Shown here piece after piece: positions 62,310-64,000 of a stretch of DNA of 64,000 nt. The translations under genes were made by a program, and so were the position numbers. The stretch covers positions 1-64,000 of the forward strand of contig NZ_BBUL01000079.1 of the NCBI RefSeq assembly GCF_000953825.1, given 5' to 3'. This stretch comes from Cellvibrio sp. OA-2007 (GTDB lineage: Bacteria > Pseudomonadota > Gammaproteobacteria > Pseudomonadales > Cellvibrionaceae). Every line of letters starts with the position of its first letter. Positions within the stretch are counted from its first letter, which is position 1. The notes below the pieces were generated by a model. The model ran no database searches. It was not told the DNA's origin and worked only from the letters and a program-made list of their open reading frames with translations.

Positions 62310-64000
62310 CTAAACGTTGTTATTACTCGGCGTAACTCCTTGCCCGTTGCTACTTAGCGAGCGAGATCTAGTGCGTGATGAACGACCACCGCCCCCTCCC
62401 CCGCCACCACTTGGGCCAATTGAGCCACCAGGATTAGTTTCACCTCCACCGGTGGAACCGGACGATATAGTATTAGCAGGATTTGACTGAATGGGTGCAG
62501 AACGAGTGCGCCCTAACCCACCGCCACCGGTGCTAACGCTGCTGCGCTCGAATGAGCGGCGCATTTCATCACCTGCTTGAGTTTCACCCATCGGGCGGAT
62601 ACCGGCAGAAATCCATCCCAGCACTGTGTCTACCAATGTTTGTGGCAAGCTGAAAATCAGGTAAATCATAGGCAGCAGTAACAGACCAAACATAACCAAC
62701 CAGTCTTTAAAAGTCAGAAACTCAACAAACCAACCAAGGGCTTCACTGCTTGTCACATTTGCGGTTCTCATCGCAAAAAATGCTTTCGCAAGATAACCAA
62801 CAACCGGATTGGCCAACGAAAAAGCGGCGAACAATCCCAGAACGATTAGCGCCGGTCGCACAAACAAAGTTAGTAGCAATAAATAGCCTTGGCTCTGTGA
62901 GCCAATGAAAGTTTTGTCCGGGGTCATGTGCATAACAGCCCAGAGCGGGGCTGCTACGATTGATTGCAATACCTGGAGGAACCAACCAACGACGGCCACC
63001 ATGAAAATGGTGTACGGCAGGCTCGGGAGGAAGATCCCAAAATAGAAGGCCAACAGGCCGCACCAGCTACCGATTTGTGCTATTTGGGGCAGAATATTGT
63101 GATGAACCCAATCGCGGATCACATCACCCACCGGCTTTAAATCAACGCCGTTACCGAGAATTTGCACGCTTCCAACAACTGCCGCCGCGCCGCGCAGTGC
63201 GTTAATACCGGTATCAAGTACTTTATCTATTGCGAACATACTGGATTCTGCTACTCGCAAAATGTCTCCTGTCGTTTTAATGCGAGCTATTGCGTCTACG
63301 TCGCCTTCACTTCCGATTAACGCCTCCGTGGTAGATTGCATTGTCCAGCTAATCATCGAAGAAAAATAACTGTCACCGCGCGACCCGAGGGCGTCAATAC
63401 TTAAATCATCTAGGCTTGACGGCAAAAGTGCTCCAATGTCAGCCGCTCTCGGCGCACCTTTGGCCGGTGTAAAATCGACACCGGCAAGCGCTTTCGATAC
63501 AACAGTTCGATGAATTGTATCGAGAGAATTTCTTGCTAACTGCCCTGCTGCATCATGCGGTAAAGCTGTTAGGCTTGGTGGAGAAACATCACCTGCTGGC
63601 TCGCTGTATATCTTGCTGAATTCTTCGCGAATTCCGCTCATTTTTTGATAAAAGCCGCCTGCCATCATCCATCCATCACCGGTGACATCGCTCATGTATT
63701 TTTTCATTATGTTTGCGAGCGTTTCATCATTTTTCATCATCGAAAAAAGGGCTGTCATCATGTTGGTTTGCGCAGCGTTCACGATCTGATTAAAACGATT
63801 ACTTTCAACTAAATCCCACCCTGCCTCGTTGATCGAGGCAGGCCAGGTGTTAACCCATGCATCTAACTCAGTCATCATTTGAACGAGTGCTTGTTGTTTT
63901 TCTTCGAGCGCTGCGATACGTACAGTTTGCATTGCTACACGATTGGCTTTAAGCGTGGCAATATCAAAAATGCCAGCAGTACCATTGATTGTATCTAACG
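62310..64000 (-). CDS. DotA/TraY-type conjugation membrane protein, 5' part outside the window
   Basis: The frame is open through the right edge, so the N-terminus is missing; at least 563 residues are present. Membrane segments cluster between about residues 285 and 450 of the visible part, with LPYTIFMVAVVGWFLQVLQSIVAAPLWAVMHMTPD typical of DotA/TraY (in two runs). The C-terminal 100 residues are Gly/Ser-rich and low-complexity. DotA/TraY belongs to IncI-type and Dot/Icm type IVB secretion, which moves plasmids or ICEs between cells. Confidence 0.82.
   Translation of the reverse strand, partial: LDTINGTAGIFDIATLKANRVAMQTVRIAALEEKQQALVQMMTELDAWVNTWPASINEAGWDLVESNRFNQIVNAAQTNMMTALFSMMKNDETLANIMKKYMSDVTGDGWMMAGGFYQKMSGIREEFSKIYSEPAGDVSPPSLTALPHDAAGQLARNSLDTIHRTVVSKALAGVDFTPAKGAPRAADIGALLPSSLDDLSIDALGSRGDSYFSSMISWTMQSTTEALIGSEGDVDAIARIKTTGDILRVAESSMFAIDKVLDTGINALRGAAAVVGSVQILGNGVDLKPVGDVIRDWVHHNILPQIAQIGSWCGLLAFYFGIFLPSLPYTIFMVAVVGWFLQVLQSIVAAPLWAVMHMTPDKTFIGSQSQGYLLLLTLFVRPALIVLGLFAAFSLANPVVGYLAKAFFAMRTANVTSSEALGWFVEFLTFKDWLVMFGLLLLPMIYLIFSLPQTLVDTVLGWISAGIRPMGETQAGDEMRRSFERSSVSTGGGGLGRTRSAPIQSNPANTISSGSTGGGETNPGGSIGPSGGGGGGGGRSSRTRSRSLSSNGQGVTPSNNNV

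Overview
The window looks like chromosomal DNA of a gammaproteobacterium close to Cellvibrio or other Cellvibrionales/Pseudomonadales relatives. The support is the hemCDXY operon, a SutA-type RNA polymerase regulator, potABCD, glnK-amtB-glnK and ubiK next to comM, at roughly 50 percent GC. Species assignment is an inference. All homology statements come from reading the translated sequence against remembered families; no database search was run.

Layout. 1-25.0 kb is ordinary core genome: a small secreted protein, MAPEG and GNAT proteins, a MATE exporter, a short-chain dehydrogenase, penicillin-binding protein 1C, a cluster of two MscS-type channels with a Kv-type K+ channel and a large membrane ATPase, hemCDXY, a spermidine/putrescine ABC importer, sutA, and a nitrogen module of two PII proteins flanking AmtB behind a probable sigma-54/NtrC promoter. 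At 25,847 comM is cut at its conserved VGGG-coding site, and its 3' half is not in the window. 25.85-32.8 kb is an accessory region: a frameshifted protein that may be TnsE-like, a membrane-anchored exonuclease VII-like protein, an HNH nuclease broken by an amber codon, a CsrA paralogue and a truncated secreted nuclease.

32.8-54.9 kb is the centre of interest. It holds a complete Pseudomonas-quinolone-signal (PQS)-type system, with recognisable PqsA, B, C, D, E, PqsH-like and PqsR/MvfR homologues. The pqs genes are interleaved, in one 19.5-kb run of mostly overlapping minus-strand genes, with a type II polyketide/fatty-acid line (ketosynthase, Gln-type chain-length factor, ketoreductase, dehydratase, acyl carrier protein). 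The same run carries an AurF-type di-iron N-oxygenase, a CrtI-like FAD enzyme, an SCP2 protein, a flavodoxin, a dedicated anthranilate synthase pair and an RND/LolA-like/beta-barrel export set. It reads as a self-contained pathway for a non-standard, probably unsaturated and perhaps N-oxidised alkylquinolone, with its own precursor supply, tail synthesis, export and regulator. Just beyond pqsR lies an RNA with ten GGA motifs, several in hairpin loops, typical of CsrB/RsmZ RNAs that sequester CsrA. The pathway is therefore bracketed by a CsrA paralogue and a CsrA-sponge RNA.

55.9-64 kb looks plasmid- or ICE-like: an orphan VbhA-type antitoxin with two copies of an 18-bp palindrome, about 800 bp of non-coding DNA made of four repeat families in both orientations, a serine recombinase, small exported proteins of unknown role, a toxin remnant, and a minus-strand operon ending the window inside a DotA/TraY-type conjugation protein. 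The broken comM on one side and conjugation DNA on the other make it possible that the quinolone cluster is carried by a large mobile element, but neither boundary can be closed here.
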